In this document: one piece after another, positions 22,697-31,709 of the stretch
Numbering within the stretch: position 1 is the stretch's first letter
Layout of the letters: the number at the start of each line of letters is the position of its first letter
NCBI GenBank assembly: GCA_963575745.1
Contig: CAUYUJ010007458.1
Span: 428,686 to 492,685 of the forward strand
Origin: Prorocentrum cordatum
Taxonomy: Eukaryota > Sar > Dinophyceae > Prorocentrales > Prorocentraceae
DNA length: 64,000 bases
Reading direction: 5' to 3'
Notes under the pieces: generated by a model
What the model saw: the letters and a program-made list of their open reading frames with translations, nothing else
Database searches by the model: none
Told to the model about the DNA's origin: nothing
Made by a program: the position numbers and the translations under genes

Positions 22697-22712
22697 GCCC
22701 ATTTTGGCTTAG
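22697..22712 (+). other. Spliced-leader-like core or 3' splice site
   Basis: GCCCATTTTGGCTTAG contains an exact 11-nt leader core (CCATTTTGGCT) 59 nt upstream of the ATG at 22772, in sense orientation and at the spacing seen for other leader relics here. The final TTAG could equally be an ordinary splice acceptor. Confidence 0.35.
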
Positions 22713-22771
22713 GTGCGCATCTGTGCGCGCAAAACGCTGGCGACGCCGCCGGCGGCCGGCGCTCATATCTC

Positions 22772-24845
22772 ATGCTGTCCACCCAGCGCGGGAGCGATAG
22801 CGGACGCAGTCCAGGTCGGCAGAGGAGGCGCAGCCGGTCTCGCACAACCGTGAACCTGCAAAGAGAGAAAGCCGACTTGGTCGAGCTACTGACGTGGGAG
22901 CCCCGCCTCCTGGAGCAATGCGAGCGGCACCATTCGGGTCGCAACCTGCGTACTTTCACCTCCCAGAACATCGTGATTACGGAAAGTTATGCTGGGACTT
23001 GCGCTGGCAGCTTTGCCCTTGGGCGGGCGTTTGATCACGCGAAGAAGTGTTGCGGGCACGATGACCGCCGCTGGCGCGTGCACTTCGCCTGCGACAAGGG
23101 CAACGTCCAGCAGGATCTACTTGCGTCCATGTCTGGCCCTCACAAGCCGCAGCACATCTTCGGCGATATTCTGGATAGGTTGCACGACGATGACCGGACG
23201 TATCTGGACCACATCGTCAATACCACCTTCGCGGCTAATGCTGTTATCTTGCAACAGGCGAAACAAGGCGAGATCACATTCGATAACTACAAAGATGCGG
23301 CGCAAAGCCTCTGCGACGACATGTACACCTCGATCTGCAACCGTTTGGAGAAAGCCACCTTCAGGTCATCGTTGGTAAGTGTAGGCTGTAGGCGCTCGCG
23401 GACCCAGGGCCCAGGTGGCCATGACTGTGAAAGCCCAGAGCCCAGAGCCCAGACACGTGGTTGGCTTTGCCCAGCCTCTTGCCCGGGCAGCCCAATCATG
23501 GCAATCTCAGGTCTCAGACCTCAGACCTCAGACCTCCTTCGCAGTCAGGGCCGCCTGAGGCCTGAGGCTTGATGCGCGACTGCGCTTGCGAACGTATCGA
23601 GGGAGAAGTGCGAGTGCGCGAATTGCGGCAAGGAGTGCCCGGTCTCGCCAAGAGCGCCGAGTACGTCAGCGGAGCACCCCCAGGAGCAGGAGACCCGGGT
23701 GGAGATTGCTGGCAACACATGCTGTCCATGCCTCCTCAATCAGAGCAAAAAGAAGGGATTGTTTGACCCTGCGACGTACCCGATGCGGCCGGGGAGCGAA
23801 GGGTGGAGGGCGGAGAGTGGAGGGCGTAAGCTTTGCGGCGCGCGGCCTTTGCGCCGAGCAGCATCACGAGTTATCGAGTCGGATCTGGGATCTGGGGCTC
23901 AGGACCTGGGGCCTGGGGCCTGGGGCCTGGGGGTCTGGCGTCTGGCTGGGCGTCTGGGGCGATGTTCGGGGTTCGGGGCTCCAGGCCCGTGATGCGCGCA
24001 TTTGCCGCGCGCCGCCTGCAAGGTTGGTGTGGGCGTATTCGACCAGATACTATGGGCCGGACGCGATCCAGCAGGAGTGCGTGCCCGGCTTCAACGCCGA
24101 CCTGCTGCTGAACATTCTCAGCCCCAAGTACACTGCGAAGTTTATGGAGTTTGCCCCTTGCGACGCTGGTTTCCCCTCGAGTGGGAAGCGCCAATTCGGC
24201 ATCTTCGTCTTGGCGAATATGGTGAAATCTCCGCTGGAGGTCGTGAGCAGCGATCTTAGGAAAACGTTTAAGAAATGTATCAACCAGCCCAACTCCCTCG
24301 ACATGATCTCGCAGGGCAGTCAGGAATTGCAAGACGCTTGCATGGCCAGCATCCTGGAGCGCAACAGTCTGTTCGGCATCCAGGTCGGCTATGCAAAATG
24401 GGAGGACGTGCTGACGCCGCACGAGCGGAAGCGGCTCACGTTCGCCAAGAGAAACGCTGCCGACTCAGGATACTGTCAGATCGACGATGCGGGGAACTGC
24501 TTCGATTGGAGCGTGTCAGCCGCAATCGTCAATTCGGACGTGACCGAAGGCTTCGACACCACGCGGATTAGCCGCATGCCTAGGCTGACCAAGGGCAGCT
24601 TGCTTTGGGACCTTGTCAGGGAGCGGCTGTTGGTCCCAGAGGAATACTGGATCGCCATGGGCTGGCCGGTTCCGGGCGTGGTCCCGAAATCTGCCATCAA
24701 ATGCTACCCTCACGACCTGAACGCCGTGTCGTTCAGCCATCACCGGATGCTCATGGGGAATGGCATGCACGTGGTATCAATGGGCTGCGTTTCCTATTGG
24801 ATGATGAGCGCGCCGACGTGGCGCCTGAATCCGCGGGCCCGCTGA
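22772..24845 (+). CDS. C5-cytosine DNA methyltransferase-like gene (3 exons)
   Basis: Predicted to transfer a methyl group from S-adenosylmethionine to cytosine C5. Exons 22772-23374, 23606-23775 and 24023-24845 join in phase (introns of 230-247 nt; the first donor is GTAAGT), giving 531 aa. The N-terminus is Arg/Ser-rich. Motifs in order: I-like NIVITESYAGTCAGSF (about 66-81); ACDKGNVQQ (106-114) and IFGDIL (129-134), like motifs II-III; a Cys cluster KCECANCGKEC; motif IV-like VEIAGNTCCPC (233-243) in place of the usual PCQ; motif VI-like QQECVPGF (274-281) in place of ENV; DAGFPSSGKRQF (305-316), like motif VIII; and GNGMHVVSMG (503-512), like motif X. The motif order is right for the family; the residue variants are unusual. 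The second acceptor (GGGAG) is weak, and an alternative exon start back to 23573 is open. De Mendoza and colleagues reported retroelement-borne C5 methyltransferases in dinoflagellates; I see no reverse transcriptase here. Confidence 0.75.
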
Positions 24846-25607
24846 GCCGCCACTAGCCTCTAGCCCTTAGAACGAGACGGCTGCGCCCTGTCTTGCGCAA
24901 CCAGACCCCAGACCCCAGACCCCAGATCCCAGACATATGCCTACGCTTCCCTATCTTCTTGGCCTCTCCTCTTTTCATCTCTCGCAGCGGGAGGCTATGT
25001 GCCCTGTGCCCTGTGCCCTGTGGCCCTGTGCTCTGCGACGACGGCCTGCCTTGGGCGCGCCCTGGGGCTTAGGGGGCCCTAGTCCAGCAGCAGTAGCACT
25101 GGTCATTGGTTGAACAGTGAACAGCAACATCAACATAGCATCATCGCATCCGCCATAGTCGTCGTCGTTGTTGTTTAATCCCCCATAATCGTCGAGAGTT
25201 TTCGTCGTCGTCGATGTCGTTGTTGGAGGTTGGAGGTTGGAGTCTGGAGGTCGGAGGGTTGGAGGTTGGAGGAGGGTGGAGATAGGTGGTTAGAGGTCTG
25301 AGGAGGATGGAGGGATGAAGGTTTGAGAGTGGAGAGTGGAGGTTGGAGGAGGACGGCGGAGGAGAGATGATATCTTTTTCATCGGTATCAGAAACCCGCG
25401 ATGCAGATCGTGCTCCCGCTGCAGCGCGGGCGTTCGCACCCGAAAGCGCCTGCCACCGCCCGACTCCTGCACGCGAGAACCAGCGAGCACTGCATGCCCC
25501 TGACCCTGGTCCCTGGTCTCCGATTCGGACGGGGACACCCTCCAGCACACGACGCGAAAATGGAAAACCAACATCTGCCAAGCCAGCCCCCCGCGATGTC
25601 CTCGAAT
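24846..25607. other. No gene seen
   Basis: AGACCCCAGACCCC repeats near 24902-24935, GCCCTGTGCCCTGT repeats near 25005-25025 and GGAGGTTGGAGG repeats at 25220-25350. No exon-like segment is supported. Confidence 0.45.
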
Positions 25608-26618
25608 TCAATAGCACACATAAAGAAACGAGTACGCGTAATTGCGAATGCACAGCCCGCGCGCGTCCATCGCGCGATTTGCAATGAGCCCGGAGTGATC
25701 AAACCGCTGGATGGAGAAGCGCTCGGCTTCCGCCGTTTCTTTATCAGGAAAACTGGCGACCACCAGCATCCTGTCCCATTTGCACCGATGGCCCATCATG
25801 AACTCGGCGCGGCCACGGCCACGATCACCCCGCCACGAGTAGCCGCCCTCCCACCGCCATCTTGGGCACGAGGTGCTGCCGATGTAGGCGATGCCATGGT
25901 GATCTCCGCCACGGTGCTCTTGCGCCAGGCGCAGCCCGTGCCTGAGCCGAGAGAACAGCTCATACTTCCCAGCACGGTTGTGGATAGAAGGAGTCAGGAT
26001 TGGCGAGATGCCATTGATGTATATCGATGACTCCTCAGCTTGGCGAAGCACCATCTCTGCGTCCTCGCGCGCATTCCGCCACAAGAGGATGCGTCGCGGC
26101 ACCTCGCCCTCGCCCTGGAAGTCGTTGCGCCTCAAGGCATTGCTGGGCGACCTGATGGTCTGACATGCCGTCGCCGCCGACGACGCAACAGCCGTGCTTG
26201 CACCATCCATGCCCATGCCCTTCGTCGCCATGCCCTTCGTCGTGTCCGCCATGCCCGCCATGCCCTTCGTCGCCACGCCCTTCGTGTCCGCCGCCTTCGT
26301 GGCGCCATGCCCTTCGTGTCCGCCGTGCCCTTCGTCGCCGTGCCCTCCGTGTCCGCCATCCATGGCATCCGCCATGCCCTTCGTGTCCGCCATGCCCTTC
26401 GTCGCCATGCCCTGCGTCGCCGCCACCTTCGTGTCCGGCATGCCCTTCATGGCTTCCTCGTGCCCATCGGGGCGATGGCCGGCCTGGCCAGCGTCGTCGT
26501 CCTCGGAGTCCGAGAAGCCCCACAGCTGGGCTGCATGGCGCCGCTGCCTCTTGGCGTCGTGCTCCTCAGAGCACCTCCACCAAAGCTCGCCGACGCAGCG
26601 CAGCCCATGTGGATCCAT
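25608..26618 (-). CDS. Intronless gene, 336 aa, weak GIY-YIG-like C-terminal domain
   Basis: ATG at 26616-26618, TGA at 25608-25610, minus strand. The N-terminus (MDPHGLRCVGELWWRCSEEH) is followed by an acidic patch (SDSEDDD). Residues about 55-140 form a degenerate repeat of MATKGMADTKGMAD and GGHGDEGHGGHEGHG. The C-terminal half is globular: RRILLWRNAREDAEMVLRQA, SSIYINGISPILTPSIHNRA, HHGIAYIGSTSCPRWRWEGG, MMGHRCKWDRMLVVASFPDK and ETAEAERFSIQRF followed by NRAMDARG. A-Y-I-G-S-T, a downstream Glu-rich helix and an Asn before Ala-x-Gly recall the GIY-YIG nuclease fold, but the first GIY strand is not separable, so this is a weak call. A spliced-leader relic 63 nt upstream and the absence of introns suggest a retro-inserted mRNA copy. 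Confidence 0.65.
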   Translation of the reverse strand: MDPHGLRCVGELWWRCSEEHDAKRQRRHAAQLWGFSDSEDDDAGQAGHRPDGHEEAMKGMPDTKVAATQGMATKGMADTKGMADAMDGGHGGHGDEGHGGHEGHGATKAADTKGVATKGMAGMADTTKGMATKGMGMDGASTAVASSAATACQTIRSPSNALRRNDFQGEGEVPRRILLWRNAREDAEMVLRQAEESSIYINGISPILTPSIHNRAGKYELFSRLRHGLRLAQEHRGGDHHGIAYIGSTSCPRWRWEGGYSWRGDRGRGRAEFMMGHRCKWDRMLVVASFPDKETAEAERFSIQRFDHSGLIANRAMDARGLCIRNYAYSFLYVCY

Positions 26619-26681
26619 GATCACTGGCCAATGGGCCAATGGGCCAATGGGCGTGGGCCGCGGGCGCGGCTCGCATAAACA

Positions 26682-26702
26682 TTGAACCAAAATGGTTACG
26701 GG
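26682..26702 (-). other. Relic spliced leader (18/21)
   Basis: On the minus strand CCGTAACCATTTTGGTTCAA followed by T matches the dinoflagellate leader at 18 of 21 positions without gaps. It lies 63 nt 5' of the ATG of the 336-aa gene, in sense orientation. Genomic leader remnants are known in dinoflagellates and are read as marks of mRNA-mediated re-insertion. Confidence 0.75.
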
Positions 26703-28069
26703 CGACGCGACGAACACAAAGACGACGACGTACGACGGACGACGACACGACGATGAAGAGATCCCCTTCCGCCGCCCTCGCTGGCCCCCAGGAGAACTGG
26801 ACGAAACGCTCGAACGAGGGCGCCGCGGCCGAGCGCCGCGTGAGGTCGCGCGACTAGCGGCGCCCCGCCAGTGCATCAGGGGGCAATTCTCGGGCAGGCG
26901 CTGCAATTTTGTTCGGGGGCCCCCCGCCAGTCCATCGCCATTGGCTTCCATACCTTTGTCATCGAGGGCCCGTGAAGGGATTTAAATCATGTGCAGACAC
27001 GTCGGAAGGCGTCCGTCGTCCGTTTTCCACATCTCTAGGACATTCACGTTTGGTCGTATCCTGGGAGCAAGAGGCAAGAAGGCTCTAAGAGGGCTCAGGG
27101 CTCCGAGCTCCGAGATGGCGAGATTGTGCAACTAAAGAGCCCGAGACTTGTAAAAGCAAAGGGCCCTCAGGGGCCCAAGATTTGTACAATTAAAAGTTCC
27201 AAGGGCCCGAGATGCTCCAGGGGGCGGGGGGCCCAGCGTGGGCCGCGCGGAGCACGGAGCACGGAGGGCCCCACGGGGGCTCCAGCGGCCAGCGGGGCCC
27301 ACCGGCCCACCCCCTCTCCCCTCTCCCCTCCCCCCTCTCCCCTCTCCCCTCTCCCCTCTCTCCTCTCTCGCGCAGCCCGCTGACCACCGGGCTTCGGGCT
27401 TCGGGGCCTCGTGCGATCGACGGTATTACTGTATTCAAAAGCACATTGTAATTTACGTGATGTTGAGCCCGTTTCTCAGAAAAATATAGTTTCGCTTGAG
27501 ACATCCTCGCGCAATCGAGCCCCGACGAACCGTCTGGCGCCTGGTGCCCCCTGGACCCTCCTGGGGCTTTTACCCCTCAGCTCTTACCTCTTGCCCCTTT
27601 AGCCCGCCCTGCGATGATGAGCACGACGCACGACGACGAAAACGATAAACGATGACGACGAAAATTCCACGTGCCACCACGGGGGCCTGGGGTCTGGGGC
27701 GCCTGGGCCGCCGGCCGGCCGGCCCTGAGACTCTCAGTCTCTCAGTTGCTCAGTTGTGAAAGTGGAGGGTTCTCTTCAACGCGCGGTCGCCGCCGTCGTC
27801 GTTGTCGTCGTTGCCGTCGTCGTCGTTAGCCCCGAGCCCCGAGCCCCCGTCCGCCGCGCCGAAACCGCGAGCCGCGAGCCGAAACGTCCGTGCCAAAAAG
27901 TCAGCTGGAGCGTCCGAGCCGAGCCGGAACGTCCAGCCCCTGGGGGCCCGGGGGGCGGGGAAGGAACAAAGGAGAGAGGGCGGCGAGAATATGGGGGACA
28001 ATGCTAGTGGGCAGGTTAGGGAGGCGCAGGGCCCCGCGGGCCAGGACAGCGGCTTGGGGCCGAGGGTTG
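26703..28069. other. No supported gene
   Basis: Includes CCCCTCTCCCCTCTCC repeats at 27310-27365, GACGACGAAAACGATAAACG-like triplets near 27630-27665 and a GTCGTCG tract at 27790-27825. Open frames overlap on both strands and lack recognisable features. Confidence 0.4.
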
Positions 28070-28640
28070 ACTCTTCCCTACTCCCTACTCCCCACCTCTC
28101 CCTATTCCCTACTCCCCCTCCCTACTCCCCCTCTCCCCCTCCCCACTCCCTACTCCCTACCCCCCCTCCCTACTCCCCCTCCCAACTCCCTACTCCCCTC
28201 CTCCCCTCCCTACTCCCTATTCCCCCCCCTACTCCCTACCCCCTCTCCCATCCGTGCCCCTGCTGCCCTCCGGCCGGCGGCGCCAGCGGGGAGCGGGGGG
28301 CGGGGGCCGGGGCCTGCGGCAGGCGCGGCGCCGGCCGCTGGCGCTGGCGCGGCGCTGGCGCGGCGCTGGCCGGTGGCCCGCGGCCTGCGGCGAGCGGCGC
28401 CGGAGGCCGCCCCCGTCCGCTGCGAGGGAGGGAATGAGGAGGATCATGGAAGATGAAGAGGGCGATGGCGATGAGTCGATGATGTTGATGGTGGACGGGG
28501 AAGAGGAGGTGAGGCGGAGGATGGGGAGGGAGAGGAGGGGAGCAGGGAGTAGGGAGTAGGGAGTAGGGAGGGGGAGTAGGGAGTAAGGAGTAGGGAGAGG
28601 AGGGGACTAGGGAGTAGGGAGTAGGGAGGAGGAGCCCAGA
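28070..28640. repeat. Inverted pyrimidine/purine minisatellite around a GC-rich core
   Basis: The left arm (about 28076-28247) repeats CCCTACTCCCTACTCCC. The right arm (about 28540-28638) repeats GGGAGTAGGGAGTAGGG, its reverse complement. Between them lies a GC-rich core (28255-28535) with GGCGCTGGCGCGGCGCTGG-type repeats. Open frames across the core are low complexity. Confidence 0.8.
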
Positions 28641-29104
28641 CTAGACACCAAACCTCATCGTATCATCGTAGCTTCACTTCACTGCCAGCTTCCGCAATTG
28701 CGTCGAACTCTTACTCTTCACTCTTCCTCCCCCTCCCCCCTCCCCCTCCCCCTCCCCCCTCTTCCCTCATTTCCCCTCCCCTTCCCCTCTTCCCTTTCTC
28801 CTTCCTCCTCCCTCCCTCCTCCCTCCTCTTCCTCCCCCCCCCCTCCCCCCTCCCCTCCTCCCCCCTCCCCTTCTCCCATTTCCCCCCTTCCCTTTTCCCC
28901 TCCTCAGCCACGAGCTGGCTTCCGCCGTCCGCCGAGACCCTGCTTGACCATTTTGGGCGATTGAGCCGCCTCGCGCCCCTAGTTCCCGGTGCTGCGCTGG
29001 GTTCTGGGCGCTGGGCGGAGGGCGGCGGGCGGCGGGTAGGCGGGCAGCGTGTAGCGTGCAGCACTGCCGCAGCACCTAACTACGCGTACCCGCGATTTCT
29101 ACGG

Positions 29105-29138
<34 letters not shown>

Positions 29139-29328
29139 TCGTCGTCGTCGTCGTCGTCGTCGTCGGTCGTCGGTCGTCGGCGTCGGCGTCGGCGTCGTCG
29201 TCTGTCGTCTGTCGTCTGTCGTCTGTCGCATGTCGCCCGCCGTCCACCGTCGTCGTCGGCGGTCGGCGGTCGGCGGGGCGCCGCGCGCCGCGAGGCGCGG
29301 GGCGCGGGCTAGGCGCTAGGCGCGGATG
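28641..29328. repeat. CT tract and (CGT)n tract, no gene
   Basis: A CCTCCCCCTCCCCC tract at 28725-28905, then GC-rich sequence, then (CGT)n with GTCTGTC variants at 29105-29270. This is downstream of the minus-strand gene that ends at 29329. Confidence 0.7.
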
Positions 29329-30633
29329 TCAAGGCACCGGCTGGGCCATCTTGACCTTGTCATCAGTGAGCTTGGTCCTCCTCACCCTCTTTCTCAACTC
29401 CTGGAGGTTCAACTCCTTCTTCGCCACGTCCTCGTCCTTGATCTCGTCACCCTCCTCCTTCTGCGCCAAAAAGCCGCCGTCGTTCGCCTCGTCCGCCTCC
29501 TCCATGGTCGCCGCGTCCGCCTCCTCCTCTGTGGTGGCCTCCGCCTTCGCCTCCTCCTCCTCGATGATGGCCACGTCCGCCTCCTCCTCTGTGGCGCGCC
29601 TGCGTTCCCGGTCCAGGCCCGAGACCAAGTAGTTGGCGCTGTTGAAGTGCTTGCGCCCCTGGGACCAGACCATCTGGTTGCGGCGATCGCGCGCCCAGAG
29701 CCAGCGCTCCGCAATGAGGTCCTCAAAACACGACTCCGGGAAGTCCTCCTCATACGGATTGTGCAACACCTTGGGCACGAACCGAGCTGGCTCAGGAGCC
29801 TCCTCGGGCAGCGGCGGAGCCTCCTCTTCGGCGGCGGCCCTCGGCGGCGGCCTCATCGGCGGCGGCCTCATCCTCTTCGGCGGCGGCGGCCGCGGCTGCG
29901 GCTGGTGCCCCGACGGCGCGGACATCTTGAGGGCCTTCTTCGCCACCACCGCTGACTTGACCGCCAGCCGCACTGGCGCCAGCGCCGGCGTCGACGCACT
30001 CGGAGCCGCGCTCGCCGAGCTCGCCGCCGCCGAACTTCGCCGCCGCGGCGGCGGCACCACCTTCGGGGCGGGCTGCCAGCACGGCGGGTAGCGCAGGCCG
30101 GCCTGCTGGAACTGCGGGAACGGGCACGCCACCACCCTCGGGAACGGGTACGCCACGGGCACGCCACCAGGCACGCCACGGGGCGCCTGCGCCTGCGGCG
30201 CCGGCGGTGATGCAGGCGCCTGCGAACAGAACTATGCACATACACCGAATCCCGATTCTGGCCAGGCCCTTCCTGGTTCCTGGGTTCCTGGGCCCAGGAT
30301 CGGTGCATATGCTTTCCTGGCCAAGGCAGGAGGGCGGAGGGCGTATGGCGTATGCACCGATCCTGGACTCTGGACTCAGGATGGGCCTGGCAAGAATCGG
30401 TGCATGTGCATAGTTCTCTGTCCTCTGACCTTCGGAAGCGCCTCGGGGGCGGGCCGCCAAGGCCGCTGCTTCGCCTTCGCCTTGAGGTACTTCACCGCCG
30501 CCGTCCTCGATGCGCTGCTGGCGCCGGCCGCCGCCTCACCGTCGTCCGACGAACTGGGCGCATATGGCGCGGGCGCGAAGAAGCGCTTCTTCAGCGGCGG
30601 AGTGCGCGGAGCCCGCCGGGACTGCTGGGACAT
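29329..30633 (-). CDS. Two-exon gene, 364 aa, charged protein of unknown function
   Basis: ATG at 30631-30633, TGA at 29329-29331, minus strand. Exon 1 (30430-30633, 68 codons) encodes MSQQSRRAPRTPPLKKRFFA and a basic end (KYLKAKAKQRPWRPAPEALPK), followed by a GTCAGAGG donor. Exon 2 (29329-30219) follows TTCTGTTCGCAG in phase 0. It is Pro/Ala-rich first (VVPPPRRRSSAAASS, RMRPPPMRPPPR), then has a conserved-looking core (FVPKVLHNPYEEDFPESCFE, DLIAERWLWARDRRNQMVWS, QGRKHFNSANYLVSGL), and ends in Glu/Ala/Lys-rich heptad-like sequence (AIIEEEEAKAEATTEEEADA, NLQELRKRVRRTKLTDDKVK). The basic N-terminus could be a nuclear signal. The intron is introner-like and a spliced-leader relic lies 95 nt upstream of the ATG. 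No family recognised. Confidence 0.7.
30220..30429 (-). mobile_element. Introner-like intron with nested terminal inverted repeats
   Basis: The 210-nt GT-AG intron of the 364-aa gene. Near its two ends are inverted arms of 41 nt (30229-30269) and 34 nt (30383-30416), beginning GAACTATGCACAT on opposite strands and ending CCAGGCCC; they differ by one 7-nt indel and a few bases. A second, inner inverted pair (about 30293-30312 and 30348-30368) shares CCAGGATCGGTGCATA. The arms stop 9 nt inside one splice site and 13 nt inside the other, so the whole intron can fold as one hairpin. Introners with terminal inverted repeats have been described in dinoflagellates. I see no clear target-site duplication and no second copy in this window. 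Confidence 0.65.
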
Positions 30634-30728
30634 CGCAGTGCGGAGCGCGCGGCGCCGCGCGGCCGCGCGAGGGCGCGAGGAGTTTCCTCGTCGCTCCTCG
30701 GATCCTCGGAGGACGGAGGATCTGCAAA

Positions 30729-30752
30729 CTGTGAGCCGAAAATGGCTACGGA
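30729..30752 (-). other. Relic spliced leader, near complete
   Basis: On the minus strand the sequence starts TCCGTAGCCATTTT, identical to the first 14 nt of the leader, and continues CGGCTCACAG. That equals the remaining leader GGCTCAAG with two single C insertions. It lies 95 nt upstream of the ATG of the 364-aa gene, in sense orientation. Confidence 0.8.
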
Positions 30753-31709
30753 TAACGTGATAACGTTTTCTCCCCTTCGTCCGACGTCCGACGTCCTCGC
30801 CCCTCGCCCCTCGCCCCTCGCCCTTCTCCTCCTGTTTATCCTCCAGTGGCCAGTGGCTTATTCCTCTGTCTCGCATCTGATTCGAGGTTCGAGTATTGAG
30901 ATAATCCAGTCGTCGTCGTCCGTCGTCGTCGTCGAGTCGTCGTCCGTCGTCGTCGTCGTCGTCGGTCTTCGTCGTCGTCGTCTGTCGTCTGTCGTCGTCG
31001 TCGACTGTCGTCGGCGGCGGTGGCGGCCATTGTTGCGCCATAGGTTGCTCGCTCGGGCCCGCGGCGTTGCAGGGGGCTGCGCAGTGTTGCACGGGGGCAA
31101 AGGGCGATGGAAAGAGTACAGCGCAAGAGACCAGGCACCAGGCACCAGGCACAGGCACGTGTAAGCGTGTAAGAGCAGCGAGCAGCGAGCAGCAGAGCCG
31201 ATGTCAATCCTATGTTGTTGCTCTCACGCTCTCACCCCTCGCCCCTGCCCCCCTGCCCCCTGCCCCCTGCATCCTCTTTCCTCTTCTCACGTCGTACCCC
31301 CCCCCCCGAAACATCTGTAGCGCTCTCCGCATGCCGCATGCCGCATGCCCTAACCTACCAACCTACCAGGGGGCAACGAAGCATTGCCTGTTGCCTGTTC
31401 GTTGTGCCATAGGCCATAGGTTGCGCGCGGGGCCACCGATAATGGAGAGGGGCAGGGGGCAGGGGGCAGGGTGCAGGGTTGGGGCGAGGGGAGAGCAGGG
31501 GAGAGGAGAGAGGAGAGAGGAAAGGAGGACGCGGACACCTGGCCACTGGCCACTGGCCACTGCCATGCCCCTGCCTGGCCCTGCCTGCTGCCCCGCAGCA
31601 CGCAGCACTTTGCGGCGCAAAGCATGCGAGTGCCCAGCGGCACTCCACCAGTGCGGCCTCTCAGGGGCCATCGCCAAGTCCGTGGTCCGTGGGTCAGCGA
31701 CCGGCGACC
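30753..31709. repeat. (CGT)n tract and GC-rich sequence, no gene
   Basis: CGTCGTCG/CTGTCGTCTGTCG tract at 30908-31013, short GGGGGCAGGGGGCAGG and GAGAGGAGAG repeats at 31445-31525, and CACTGGCCACTGGCCACTG at 31545-31562. No supportable exon. Confidence 0.6.

Noticed and set aside
28949-28965. CCATTTTGG word resembling the spliced leader
   Set aside because: Only about 10 nt match, the flanks differ, and no gene follows on that strand.
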